This document shows, piece after piece, positions 37,677 to 46,403 of a DNA stretch of 64,000 nucleotides. Each line of letters begins with the position of its first letter. Within the stretch, counting starts at the first letter, position 1. The stretch comes from Gordonia pseudamarae (GTDB lineage Bacteria; Actinomycetota; Actinomycetes; Mycobacteriales; Mycobacteriaceae), in the NCBI RefSeq assembly GCF_025273675.1, contig NZ_CP045809.1:3968001-4032000 (forward strand), in the 5' to 3' direction. Position numbers and translations under genes: made by a program. The notes beneath the pieces were generated by a model. It ran no database searches, was not told the DNA's origin, and saw nothing but the letters and a program-made list of their open reading frames with translations.

Positions 37677-37690
37677 TAGAACATGTTCTA
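37677..37690. promoter_or_regulatory. KstR-type operator upstream of kshB
   Basis: TAGAACATGTTCTA is a perfect palindrome that fits the KstR consensus TnnAACnnGTTnnA at every defined position. It lies 34 bases upstream of the kshB start, where it can block transcription. KstR control of ksh genes is established in mycobacteria and rhodococci. Confidence 0.85.
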
Positions 37691-37724
37691 CTTGTGGTGT
37701 ACAGCACCAAGAGGCGGAGAATCG

Positions 37725-38780
37725 ATGACCGACCTGACCCCCCACAGCTCCCGCAGCGTGATCCTTACCGTAGCCGACGTGGTCGACGAGACCGACGACG
37801 CCCGGTCGATCATCTTCGATGTCCCCGCCGCGATGGCCGACAAGTTCACCGGATACCGGCCGGGCCAGTTCCTCACCCTGCGCATACCGAGCGACCGGAC
37901 CGGGTCGGTGGCCCGTTGCTACTCCCTCGCATCCTCGCCGCTGTCGGGCGAACTGCCCAAGGTCACCGTCAAACGCACCCGCGACGGCTACGGCTCCCAC
38001 TGGGTGTGCGACAACCTCACGGCCGGATCGCAGATCGAGGCGCTGCCGCCGAGCGGCGTCTTCACCCCCACCGACCTCGACGCCCCGCTGCTGCTGATCG
38101 CCGCCGGCAGCGGGGTCACCCCGGTGATGTCCATCCTCAAGACCGCCCTCGCCGCCGGGAGTGCGCCGATCGTGTTCTTCTACGCCAACCGCTCCGAGAA
38201 CGACGTCATCTTCGCCACCGAACTGCGTGAGCTGACCCACGCCCACGACGACCGGCTCACCGTCATCCACTGGCTCGAAAGCCTGTCCGGCCTGCCCTCG
38301 GAGACGACGCTGGCGCGGGTGTTCTCCCCGTTCGTCGGCCACCACGCCTACCTGTGCGGTCCCGGCCCCTTCATGGACGCCGTTCACAAAGGTCTGGCCG
38401 CCGCCGGATTCCCCCACCACGACGTGCACTCGGAGGTCTACAGCTCGCTGTCGGGCGACCCCTTCACCGATATCGACATCGACGCCCCCACCGCCGAGGA
38501 GGAAGCCAACGCGGCGACCGTCGAGGTCGAACTCGACGGCGAGACGCACACACTGCGGTGGCCGCGCGAACGCAGCCTCGTCGACGTCATGATCGCCGCC
38601 GGGATCGACGTTCCGTACTCGTGCCTGGAAGGCGAATGCGGTTCGTGCGCCTGCACTCTCACCGAGGGCACCGTCGACATGGACAATCCGGGCGCGCTCG
38701 ACGACGACGACATCGCCGACGGATACATCCTGGGCTGCCAGTCCAAACCGACCGCGGACCGGCTGCGCGTGGAGTTCTGA
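37725..38780 (+). CDS. kshB: KshB, reductase of 3-ketosteroid 9-alpha-hydroxylase
   Basis: NADH-dependent flavin and iron-sulfur reductase, 351 aa, that feeds electrons to the Rieske oxygenase KshA in steroid ring opening. Order: FAD domain (YRPGQFLTLRIPS and RCYSLASSP), NAD domain (AAGSGVTPVMSI and the C-terminal CGPGPFM), then a plant-type 2Fe-2S domain with cysteines in YSCLEGECGSCAC and GCQS. It is very close to recalled Rv3571 throughout. ATG 37725 has GGAG upstream. No kshA is nearby. Confidence 0.95.
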   Translation: MTDLTPHSSRSVILTVADVVDETDDARSIIFDVPAAMADKFTGYRPGQFLTLRIPSDRTGSVARCYSLASSPLSGELPKVTVKRTRDGYGSHWVCDNLTAGSQIEALPPSGVFTPTDLDAPLLLIAAGSGVTPVMSILKTALAAGSAPIVFFYANRSENDVIFATELRELTHAHDDRLTVIHWLESLSGLPSETTLARVFSPFVGHHAYLCGPGPFMDAVHKGLAAAGFPHHDVHSEVYSSLSGDPFTDIDIDAPTAEEEANAATVEVELDGETHTLRWPRERSLVDVMIAAGIDVPYSCLEGECGSCACTLTEGTVDMDNPGALDDDDIADGYILGCQSKPTADRLRVEF

Positions 38781-38789
38781 GCCGATGCG

Positions 38790-38823
38790 CCGCACCCCCG
38801 CACCGATCGGTACGGGGGTGCGG
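38790..38823. terminator. Bidirectional terminator after kshB
   Basis: CCGCACCCCCG and CGGGGGTGCGG form a perfect 11-base stem with the inner part CACCGATCGGTA. It lies between the convergent kshB and ferredoxin reductase genes. Confidence 0.8.
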
Positions 38824-38830
38824 CAAACCC

Positions 38831-40051
38831 TCAGATCAGTTCGCTGATCGGGGTTTCGGTCATCAGCTTGGGCCTGGTCTTCATAACCGCGGCCACCTTA
38901 CCCGCCCCCACCACCGCGGTCAGGATTCCGCCGCGACTGTAGTAGGCGAGAAACTTCTTGCCGTCGTCGTCCACGATGTGGACGTCGTCATCGACGCGCG
39001 GCTCGCCGAGCACCTGGATCTTGACGTCGAACTGGTCACTCCAGAAGTACGGCACCGCCCCACGTACCGGCTCACCACCGGTGATGGCCGCGGCAACGAC
39101 CGAAGCCTGCTCGACAACATGATTCCAGTGCTCGACCCGCTTCGGATTACCTTCGTCATCAAGCCAATTGGCAACATCGCCGACCGCGTACACGTCCTCG
39201 TCGGAGGTCTTACCACTGCCATCACAGGCGATCCCGCCACCCGCCGACGGCTCGGCCAGCGCGATACCCGAGCCGTCGAGGAAGTCGACCACCGGTATCG
39301 ATCCGATGCCGACGACGACGATGTCGGCGGGCAACTCGGTGCCGTCGTCGAGCCTGACGGCGGTCACCTTCGCATCGGGTCCGGCTCCGCCGCCGACTAT
39401 CTCGGTGACCCCTACCCCGGCACGCACGTCCACGTCATTGCCGACATGCAACCGGGTCACCAACGCGCCGATCTGCTCACCGAGCGCGGCCGCCAGCGGT
39501 GTGGGTGCGGGCTCCACGAGCGTCACCGGAACCCCGTGCTCACGGATGGTGGCGGCCACCTCGCAGCCGATGAACCCGGCGCCGATCACCACAGCCGAAC
39601 GCGCACCGTCGATTTCGGCGCGCAAGGCGAGTGCTTCGTCGATGGTCCGCAAGGTGTGCAGGCCCGACAGCCCCCCGTCGACACCCGGAAAGGTCCTCGG
39701 CGTCAGCCCCGTCGCCAGCACGAGCTTGCCGTAGGCGACGGTCTCCGTGCGTTCCGGATCACCGGCCTCGGCCACGATCAGCGTATGCGCCGACGGATCG
39801 ACCGACACCACCGTGCGACCGGTCCGCAGATCGATCGACGAGTCGGCGAAGAAGTTCTCCGGCTTGAGATCCGGGCGTTCCTGCTTACCCGCCAGCACCC
39901 CCTTCGACAGCGGCGGCCGATCGTACGGCGGATGTGCCTCGGCCCCGATCAACGTGACCGGACCGTCGTATCCCGCGGTGCGCACCGCCTCGGCAACCCG
40001 GATTCCACCGAGTCCCGCACCGACGATGACCACCCCAGCGTTCTGACCCAT
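38831..40051 (-). CDS. FAD-dependent ferredoxin/rubredoxin reductase (rhodocoxin reductase type)
   Basis: Pyridine nucleotide-disulfide-type reductase of 406 aa that passes electrons from NAD(P)H to a ferredoxin, usually for a cytochrome P450 or oxygenase. FAD motif IVGAGLGGIRVAEAVR is at the N-terminus, PYDRPPLSK follows near residue 43, NAD motif VVIGAGFIGCEVAA near 156, and DVYAVGDVANW near 285. The C-terminal domain is of the putidaredoxin-reductase type. It is probably the equivalent of Rv0688 by synteny and length. No ferredoxin gene lies beside it. Confidence 0.93.
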   Translation of the reverse strand: MGQNAGVVIVGAGLGGIRVAEAVRTAGYDGPVTLIGAEAHPPYDRPPLSKGVLAGKQERPDLKPENFFADSSIDLRTGRTVVSVDPSAHTLIVAEAGDPERTETVAYGKLVLATGLTPRTFPGVDGGLSGLHTLRTIDEALALRAEIDGARSAVVIGAGFIGCEVAATIREHGVPVTLVEPAPTPLAAALGEQIGALVTRLHVGNDVDVRAGVGVTEIVGGGAGPDAKVTAVRLDDGTELPADIVVVGIGSIPVVDFLDGSGIALAEPSAGGGIACDGSGKTSDEDVYAVGDVANWLDDEGNPKRVEHWNHVVEQASVVAAAITGGEPVRGAVPYFWSDQFDVKIQVLGEPRVDDDVHIVDDDGKKFLAYYSRGGILTAVVGAGKVAAVMKTRPKLMTETPISELI

Positions 40052-40139
40052 GTGCGATTGTTCTCCTTGTCTGCCCGATCGGGCGGTCGCATTTCCCCGT
40101 CAAATCTGCTCGCCCGGTGATATTCGCGGAACCGGGATG

Positions 40140-40751
40140 CTATTGCGGCACACTGCCGCCTCCCGCCACCCGGCCCACGGGAGTGAGGTCGGCCAGTCGC
40201 CAATTCCCGTCGACATTACGCATAAACGCCCATCGGGCGATAGAGGCCCGCTGGTCAGTGGTATCGGCGTTGCCGGGAACCGTGATCGTCTGATCGACGA
40301 ACACCAGCATGCGCGTCCAGCCCACATCGTCCCCGTCGTGGCCGGCCGTCCGGACCCCCACCCCGACCACCTTCGCGGTCATCGTGACGTTGAGCCGCCG
40401 TGCCCCCACGAACACCACATCCGGCCCCTGCGAGCCGTACTCGGCGGCCAACCGGCCGGTCAGATGCACGGCGACGCGTTCGCGGTCCCGCTGCTCCGTC
40501 GCCGGGGAGAAGGTCATCAACTCCTGCACGGCATCACGGGTGGCCGCCTGCAACAGGTCGCGATGATCGCGGCTCATCCCGGTGGACGAACGCGCCGCGG
40601 CCACGAACGCGACCACCCCCACTGCCAGCGCGAGAACCACGATCACCGCGCACATCGTCAGCCACCGCCGATACCCCGGGCCGAGTCGGCGCGCGGGGGC
40701 CGGCGGCGTGAACGGGCCGGCACCGCGGCCCACGCGACGTGTATCCGTCAT
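40140..40751 (-). CDS. Mce-associated membrane protein (fourth of four)
   Basis: Protein of 203 aa with one membrane segment (MCAVIVVLALAVGVVAFVAA) and an extracytoplasmic NTF2-like domain. The lines RDHRDLLQAATRDAVQELMTF and the ending WRLADLTPVG are typical of Mce-associated proteins, which stabilise Mce lipid importers. The start MTDTRRV overlaps the preceding gene's stop. It is the last of four overlapping paralogues and no mce genes are in view. Confidence 0.82.
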   Translation of the reverse strand: MTDTRRVGRGAGPFTPPAPARRLGPGYRRWLTMCAVIVVLALAVGVVAFVAAARSSTGMSRDHRDLLQAATRDAVQELMTFSPATEQRDRERVAVHLTGRLAAEYGSQGPDVVFVGARRLNVTMTAKVVGVGVRTAGHDGDDVGWTRMLVFVDQTITVPGNADTTDQRASIARWAFMRNVDGNWRLADLTPVGRVAGGGSVPQ

Positions 40752-41377
40752 CACGACCCCGCCTTCACCGGAACCGCACCGGTGATCCGCCATCCGTCGG
40801 CGGTACGCACCAGCCGCACGGTGAGGGTGATCCTGTCGCCCTGCGAGAGGCTGCCGACGAGTTCTGGATCGGACGCCTCGGCCACCAGCAGCACCTCGGC
40901 GGCCGAACCCTCGGCATCGCCATCGGTGGGATCGATGCGCAGACCCGCGGCCACCACGTGACCGACACTGGGCGCGGTCAGCCCGGCGGCCTCACCCATC
41001 AGCACGTCACGGGCGGCGGTGAGCTGTTCGCGGCGCGGGCCCGCCGACACCGCGATCACCCGATCGGCGAAACCCTCCGGGTCGGCGGGGTCTGCGGTCA
41101 GCATCGTGGTGACCCCCTCGGTGGCCGCGGCCAGCACCTGCGCCCGGCCCGCATCGTCGTGGCCTTCCGCACCGGTCGCGAACAGGACGATCGCCGCGGC
41201 CGCCGACGCAACGGCCACCACGATCAGGACTGCGACAGCCGCTTTGAGCATCCGGGTACGGGCGATCGCACCGGTCCGGAGTTCGTCGGCCGCCGCGATC
41301 CGGGCGAGCCTGGCGTTTCGTTCGGCGGCCCGCACCCGGTCGGAGGCCGCCTCGACCCGATCGCCGGTGCCGCTCAT
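40751..41377 (-). CDS. Mce-associated membrane protein (third of four)
   Basis: Protein of 208 aa. A charged N-terminal helix (AASDRVRAAERNARLARIAAADEL) precedes one membrane segment (AAVAVLIVVAVASAAAAIVLF) and an outer domain ending in ADGWRITGAVPV. This architecture matches Mce-associated proteins. ATG 41377 lies within the ATGA overlap with the upstream paralogue. Confidence 0.82.
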   Translation of the reverse strand: MSGTGDRVEAASDRVRAAERNARLARIAAADELRTGAIARTRMLKAAVAVLIVVAVASAAAAIVLFATGAEGHDDAGRAQVLAAATEGVTTMLTADPADPEGFADRVIAVSAGPRREQLTAARDVLMGEAAGLTAPSVGHVVAAGLRIDPTDGDAEGSAAEVLLVAEASDPELVGSLSQGDRITLTVRLVRTADGWRITGAVPVKAGS

Positions 41378-41877
41378 GCGACCTCCCAGACCCGAGACAG
41401 TTTCCAGGTGCCCGCCGACTCGGCCAGCCGCACCCACAGGGTGTGGGTGGTGGTCACCGGCTCCCCCGATTCCGGCGTGGTCACGACGTCGAAGGCGGTG
41501 AGCGTCTCACCCCAGTCCCGGCCGGACTCGATGATCGACGACGATGTCGGGCGCCAGACCACGCTGCGCACCCCCGACTGCGGCGGACCCTGCAGCAGGT
41601 CGCCGTAGGATTCGGCGAAATCGGCGGTCACCAGGGCTGAGGCCCGGTTACGATCGGCCTTCCATGATCCGGCGGCGACGGAGAACACGGCGGCGACGAC
41701 GCGGCCGGACGACGCGCGCAGATCGTCGCGGTCCACCACCGGATCGCCGTCGCGGGCGGCGACCGTCACGACGGCGGCCAGGACCGCGACGACCAACAGT
41801 GCGGACACCAGTGCGGTGATCGCGGTCCGGGTGCCGATGATCGGGCGGCGCACCGCCGCCGGGATTGGTGGTCTCAT
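41374..41877 (-). CDS. Mce-associated membrane protein (second of four)
   Basis: Protein of 167 aa with a single membrane segment near residues 17-40 (AITALVSALLVVAVLAAVVTVAA, shown in part) and an outer domain of NTF2-like type ending GTWKLSRVWEVA. ATG 41877 overlaps the upstream stop. Although its frame stays open far upstream, that upstream part is only a shadow of the first paralogue. Confidence 0.8.
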   Translation of the reverse strand: MRPPIPAAVRRPIIGTRTAITALVSALLVVAVLAAVVTVAARDGDPVVDRDDLRASSGRVVAAVFSVAAGSWKADRNRASALVTADFAESYGDLLQGPPQSGVRSVVWRPTSSSIIESGRDWGETLTAFDVVTTPESGEPVTTTHTLWVRLAESAGTWKLSRVWEVA

Positions 41878-42528
41878 GGCAGGTACTGCACCGCCGCGAG
41901 TTTCGGGCCGCCGTCCGAATCGGTCAGCAACACCCGCAGCCGGAATCGCTGCGTCCGGTCCCCCGTCCCGCCCGAATCCGGGTCCCCGGTGGCCGTGCCC
42001 CCGCCGTCCGAACCCGGCGTGGTCTGGCCTGTGGTGTTCGCGCCTGTGTCGGGCCCGGTGAACCGCACGGTGGCCGCCACCAGCACGGTCGCGCCGGCCT
42101 CGGTCCGGCCGCTGATCGCCGCGCCGTCGACCAGTCCTTCGGCGACGGTGCCGCGGGCGGCGACGAACCGGGTGTACGCGTCGGCGGACTGCGCGAACTC
42201 GTCGTAGAACTCGCCGGTCGCGCCGGCCAGGATCCGCTGGGCGCGGCCGGGCTGCCGGTAGTCCGGACTCAACAGCAGCGTGACCCGATCTGTGGCCGCC
42301 CGTTCGTAGCCTGCGTCGGTGATCCGGCCGGAGGCCGCCGCCCATCGTGCGACCCCCCAGCCCGCCGCCACCACCGAGACCACCACGGCCACCACCGCCG
42401 CCCACCGCCACCACCGCGGCGCGGGCGCCGCCACCTGCGGCGACCTGCGCGGCGCGCAGATCGTCGACGGCCTCGCGCAGCGCCACGCGCGCGGCCCGCT
42501 CGCGGGCGAGCACCTCGCTGCGCGCCAT
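41874..42528 (-). pseudogene. Mce-associated membrane protein (first of four), apparent +1 frameshift
   Basis: The strongest start is ATG 42528, preceded by GGGAGAGGTGACG. It opens MARSEVLARERAARVALREA, a charged helix typical of this family. About 30 codons later the frame becomes meaningless Gly/Arg repeats. The expected membrane segment (WAAVVAVVVSVVAAGWGV) and outer domain continue in another frame from about 42434 to 41874, ending KLAAVQYLP. One extra base in a GGTGGCGGCG-type tract would explain this. It could be a sequencing error, a real mutation, or a shorter protein starting at GTG 42434, which lacks a ribosome binding site. Confidence 0.7.
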
Positions 42529-42676
42529 CGTCACCTCTCCCGTGTTCCCGTCCGACCCTGCGCCGTGACCATTACAGTATCCGCACCGGCAGCCGCGCCA
42601 CATCGCGCGTTCCCCGTGCACGCGCGCAGACCAGGGCGCACAATCGAACGCACCCGGGCCTCCAGGAGTGTTGGCG

Positions 42677-44635
42677 ATGACAGCATCTCGAACCGCACCG
42701 ATCTCGATGGCGACACTGCTGCGCCGCAAACCGGTCGATCCGCCCGGGAGTACGCAGGCCCGGGGCGCGGACGTCGGCGGCGAGCCGCACCTGGCACGCA
42801 GCATCACCACCTTCCAGCTGACCCTGTTCGGCGTGGGCGCCACCGTCGGCACCGGTATCTTCTTCGTGCTGCCCGAGGCGGTGCCCGACGCCGGTCCGGC
42901 GGTGATCATCGCCTTCCTCGTCGCCGGACTGGCCGCCGGGCTCGCCGCCATCTGCTACGCCGAGATGGCCTCGTCGGTCCCGGTGTCCGGATCGTCTTAC
43001 TCTTACTCGTACGCGACCATGGGCGAACTCGTCGCCATCGCCATCGGCGCCTGCCTACTGCTGGAATACGGGGTGTCGGCCGCCGCCACGGCCGTCGGAT
43101 GGAGCGGCTACCTCAACAAACTCCTCGACAACCTGTTCGGTTTCCGGTTCCCGCAGGCGTTGTCGGCGGCGCCGCTCACCGAGGAAGGCGTTGAACCGGG
43201 CTGGTTCAACCTTCCGGCGGCCGTCCTGGTGGCACTGTGCTGTTTCCTGTTGATCCGCGGCGCCAGCGAGTCGGCCCGCACCAACGCCGTCATGGTGCTG
43301 GTCAAACTGGCCGTGCTGGTGTTGTTCGCCGGGATCGCCTTCACCGCCTTCTCCACCGACAACTTCGCCGGTTTCGCCCCGTTCGGCGCGGCCGGCATCA
43401 CCGCGGCGGCGGGCGCGATCTTCTTCTCCTTCATCGGCCTCGACGCCGTGTCCACCGCCGGCGACGAGGTGAAGGACCCGCAGAAGGCGATGCCACGGGC
43501 CATCATGGGTGCGCTCATCACCGTCGTCACCATCTACCTGCTGGTCGCCGTCGCCGGAATCGGCGCGCAGGCCTGGCCCAAATTCGCCTCCCCCGACCAG
43601 GCCGAGGCCGGGCTCGCGGTGATCATCGAACGCGTCACCGAATCCACCTGGCCGGGAACGCTGCTCGCCGCCGGTGCGGTCATCTCCATCTTCTCGGTGA
43701 CACTGGTGGTGCTCTACGGGCAGACCCGCATCCTGTTCGCGATGGGCCGCGACGGACTGCTGCCCGGCAAGTTCGCCCAGGTCGATCCCAGGACGATGAC
43801 ACCGGTGTGGAACACCGTGGTGGTGTGCGTGGTGGTCGGCCTCCTGGCCGGACTGCTGCCCATCGGCAAACTCATCGACATGGTGTCGATCGGGACGCTC
43901 GCCGCGTTCAGCGTCGTCTCCGCCGGGGTCCTCATCCTGCGCAACACGATGCCCGACCTGGAACGCTCGTTCCGGGTGCCGGGCTACCCGGTGACCCCCA
44001 TCTTGTCGATCGCCGCGTGCCTGTGGATCCTCTCGGGTCTCAAGCTCGTCACCTACCTCGCGTTCGGACTGTGGGTGCTCGTATTCGTGACGATCTATCT
44101 GGTGTGGGGACGCAAGTCCAGCAAACTCAACCACCTCCCGGCCGAACGGTCCGGCTCCTCGGCGACCGCCCCGCTCGGGCGCGGCTTCAAGATCTGGACC
44201 GGGGTCCTGGCCGCGGCCGGGGTGGCGCTCTTCGCGTTCGGCGCCGTCTACAACCACGGCGACCACAACGAGGACGCCACCACCCTCACCGAAGCATCGT
44301 CACTGATCACCGACTTCTTCACCGCCGTCGACGACAAGGACTGGGCCGCCGCGCGCACGGTCACCTGTGCGGGCAGCGAGGCGCGCTCGAACGTCGAGGC
44401 CGCCCCCACCCGGGGAGGTCGCGTCTTCGTCGACGATCGCGCCTACGATCCGACGACGGTCGGCCTGATCGAGGTGCCCCGGTCCGTCGGCGGGCGAGAC
44501 TACCGCGCCGCCTTCGACATCGCCCAGCGCATCGACGGCGACGACTTCCCGCCGGAGGATCGCCTGTCGGCCCTCATCGAACTGGGTGACACACCGTGTG
44601 TGCAGCGTGTGACCGTCACGGGGCCTACGCGATGA
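42677..44635 (+). CDS. APC-family amino acid permease with C-terminal soluble domain
   Basis: Membrane permease of 652 aa. The N-terminal 510 residues resemble cationic amino acid transporters, with TLFGVGATVGTGIFFVLPEA in the first helix and FFSFIGLDAVSTAGDEVKDP in the middle. A thirteenth hydrophobic segment (VLAAAGVALFAFGAVY) leads to about 110 polar residues beginning TEASSLITDFFTAVDDKDWAAA. This tail looks like the NTF2-like outer domain of Mce-associated or Rv0361-like proteins and is absent from ordinary permeases. ATG 42677 follows GGAG. It overlaps the UspA gene by four bases. Confidence 0.88.
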   Translation: MTASRTAPISMATLLRRKPVDPPGSTQARGADVGGEPHLARSITTFQLTLFGVGATVGTGIFFVLPEAVPDAGPAVIIAFLVAGLAAGLAAICYAEMASSVPVSGSSYSYSYATMGELVAIAIGACLLLEYGVSAAATAVGWSGYLNKLLDNLFGFRFPQALSAAPLTEEGVEPGWFNLPAAVLVALCCFLLIRGASESARTNAVMVLVKLAVLVLFAGIAFTAFSTDNFAGFAPFGAAGITAAAGAIFFSFIGLDAVSTAGDEVKDPQKAMPRAIMGALITVVTIYLLVAVAGIGAQAWPKFASPDQAEAGLAVIIERVTESTWPGTLLAAGAVISIFSVTLVVLYGQTRILFAMGRDGLLPGKFAQVDPRTMTPVWNTVVVCVVVGLLAGLLPIGKLIDMVSIGTLAAFSVVSAGVLILRNTMPDLERSFRVPGYPVTPILSIAACLWILSGLKLVTYLAFGLWVLVFVTIYLVWGRKSSKLNHLPAERSGSSATAPLGRGFKIWTGVLAAAGVALFAFGAVYNHGDHNEDATTLTEASSLITDFFTAVDDKDWAAARTVTCAGSEARSNVEAAPTRGGRVFVDDRAYDPTTVGLIEVPRSVGGRDYRAAFDIAQRIDGDDFPPEDRLSALIELGDTPCVQRVTVTGPTR

Positions 44636-45516
44636 CGATCGTGGTGGGTTATGTGCCCGGGGAGGGTGGGACGGCCGGCATCCGGCTCGGGGCGATGCTG
44701 GCCGAATCCCTGGACACCGACCTGGTGATCGCGACGGTCGCGCCGACACCGTGGACCAACCCGTCGATGGCGCGGGTCGATGCCGAATTCGTCGACTGGA
44801 CCGACCGGTTCATCGACCAGGCGTACTCGGAGGTGTCGGCCTACATGAACAGCTACCCGGCAGCGCTGACCTGGCGGTTCGACCGCCTCGACCATCGTGC
44901 GGCCGCCACCGCGCTCGCCGCGCATGCCGCCGGGATCGGGGCAGCGGCGGTGGTGCTCAGTTCCACCGGCGACGGCCAGCTCGGGCAGATCGTCGTCGGC
45001 TCAACCGCCGACGCCCTGCTGCACCGGTGCGAGGTTGCCGTCGGGTTGAGCCCGCGCGGCTACCGGTCTCCCCGCGACGGCCTGCTCACCAGGGTCACGG
45101 TGGCGATCGCCGGCGACGACCCACAGGACCGCGCCGTCCTGGCCCGCGCACACGAGCTGGCCGACACCATGACCGCGCCGCTGCGGGTGGTGACCTTCGC
45201 GGTACGCGGCGGCGCCATGTATCCGCCGCTGGTCGGGCTCGCCGGGGAGGACGAGGTCCTGGACCAGTGGATCGCCCAGTCGACCCGGGCGCACGAGGCG
45301 TTGCGCGCCGACGGACTCGTCGCCGACGACACGATCACCGACCTCGCCATCGGGCGGGGGTGGCGCGAGGCCGTCGATTCGATCGACTGGATGGGCGGCG
45401 AGGTGCTGCTGCTGGGCAGCACCCGCGAAGGTCCGCTGCGCCGGGTGTTCATCGGTTCACGCTCGACCACACTGATCCGGCACTCCCCCGTACCGGTGGT
45501 CGTCCTGCCCCGGTGA
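44632..45516 (+). CDS. Universal stress protein, tandem UspA domains
   Basis: Protein of 294 aa with two Usp-like halves. The first runs to VVGSTADALLHRCEVAVGL near residue 137. The second ends in the classical ATP-loop pattern LLLGSTREGPLRRVFIGSRST and SPVPVVVLP. The start lies in an ATGA overlap with the permease, so it is translated with it and may regulate transport, as Usp proteins coupled to permeases do elsewhere. Confidence 0.9.
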   Translation: MTIVVGYVPGEGGTAGIRLGAMLAESLDTDLVIATVAPTPWTNPSMARVDAEFVDWTDRFIDQAYSEVSAYMNSYPAALTWRFDRLDHRAAATALAAHAAGIGAAAVVLSSTGDGQLGQIVVGSTADALLHRCEVAVGLSPRGYRSPRDGLLTRVTVAIAGDDPQDRAVLARAHELADTMTAPLRVVTFAVRGGAMYPPLVGLAGEDEVLDQWIAQSTRAHEALRADGLVADDTITDLAIGRGWREAVDSIDWMGGEVLLLGSTREGPLRRVFIGSRSTTLIRHSPVPVVVLPR

Positions 45517-45558
45517 CACTCCCGACCCGGCCACTCACGCGCTGGCCCCGGAACCGGT

Positions 45559-46329
45559 TCAGCGCGCCGAATCGATCAGTGCCGCCAGACCGTCGAGGGT
45601 CCGGGCCAGCCCGAACTCCCAGGCGAGGTAGGCGTTCCAGGCGCTGCCCTGGGCTTCGCCCGCGGCCGCGCCGATACGCACCGCCCGCGGATAGCGCTCG
45701 GCGTCGAAGGCCCTGGCCAGGACGGGCTGATTGGCCGCCCACCAATCGGCGTCGGATATCGCCGAATCGGTGGTTGCCCGCACCGCGTCGTGTGCGGCCC
45801 GGCAGTGCGACCGGACGAAACCGAGCAGATAGTTGAGCGCGGCATCGGTGTCGATATCGGACAGCCCGGTGCCGTCGAGTGCCGCCAGCTCGTGCTCGTA
45901 CTTCGCCATCACCCCGGGCCCCAACGGCGGCCGGCTCAGTGCGGCCACCTCGGTCAGCCACGGATGTGCCAGCAGTAACGCACGATTGGACTCCGAGACC
46001 GCGATCAGCCGTCTGCGCCAGCGCTCCCGCCCCCACCGGGGGCGTTCCATGCGGGCGTAGCAGGTGTCGACCATCAGGTCGAGCAGTTCGGGCTTTCCCG
46101 GCACATAGGTGTAGACCGACATCGCCGACACACCGACCTTGTCGGCGACCGCACGAACGGTCACCGCCGACAGGCCGTGCTCGTCGGCGAGCGACACAGC
46201 GGCGTCGACGATCTGGCCGACGGTGACCGACCGGGCCGGCCCCTTGCGCCGCGCGGGTGCGGACTGCTCGCCCCACAACAGCGCGAGAGTGCGGCTGGGC
46301 TCACCGGCCCCGGTTCTGTTGTCGGCCAT
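45559..46329 (-). CDS. TetR family regulator
   Basis: Repressor of 256 aa. The DNA-binding domain spans about residues 38-80 (TVGQIVDAAVSLADEHGLSA then VSAMSVYTYVPGKPELLDLM), and a TetR_C-like ligand domain follows. It is divergent from a VOC-family gene, and a perfect 20-base palindrome lies in the 74-base space between them. It very probably represses itself and the VOC gene. ATG 46329 has only a weak ribosome binding site. Confidence 0.9.
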   Translation of the reverse strand: MADNRTGAGEPSRTLALLWGEQSAPARRKGPARSVTVGQIVDAAVSLADEHGLSAVTVRAVADKVGVSAMSVYTYVPGKPELLDLMVDTCYARMERPRWGRERWRRRLIAVSESNRALLLAHPWLTEVAALSRPPLGPGVMAKYEHELAALDGTGLSDIDTDAALNYLLGFVRSHCRAAHDAVRATTDSAISDADWWAANQPVLARAFDAERYPRAVRIGAAAGEAQGSAWNAYLAWEFGLARTLDGLAALIDSAR

Positions 46330-46360
46330 GGGGCAATTCTGGCACATCTTTGCTATACGA

Positions 46361-46380
46361 TGTACGTTGTACAACGTACA
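46361..46380. promoter_or_regulatory. Perfect 20-base palindrome, TetR operator candidate
   Basis: TGTACGTTGTACAACGTACA is identical to its reverse complement over 20 bases. It sits between the divergent TetR and VOC genes, 32 bases upstream of the regulator start and 24 bases upstream of the VOC start. Confidence 0.8.
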
Positions 46381-46403
46381 GAGTACCTGGCCGAGGAGCC
46401 GCC

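Noticed and set aside
41374..42528. One long Mce-associated fusion protein in a single frame
   Set aside because: The middle of that frame is Gly/Arg-rich nonsense antiphase to a good membrane and outer domain. Separate genes with one frameshift explain the sequence better.
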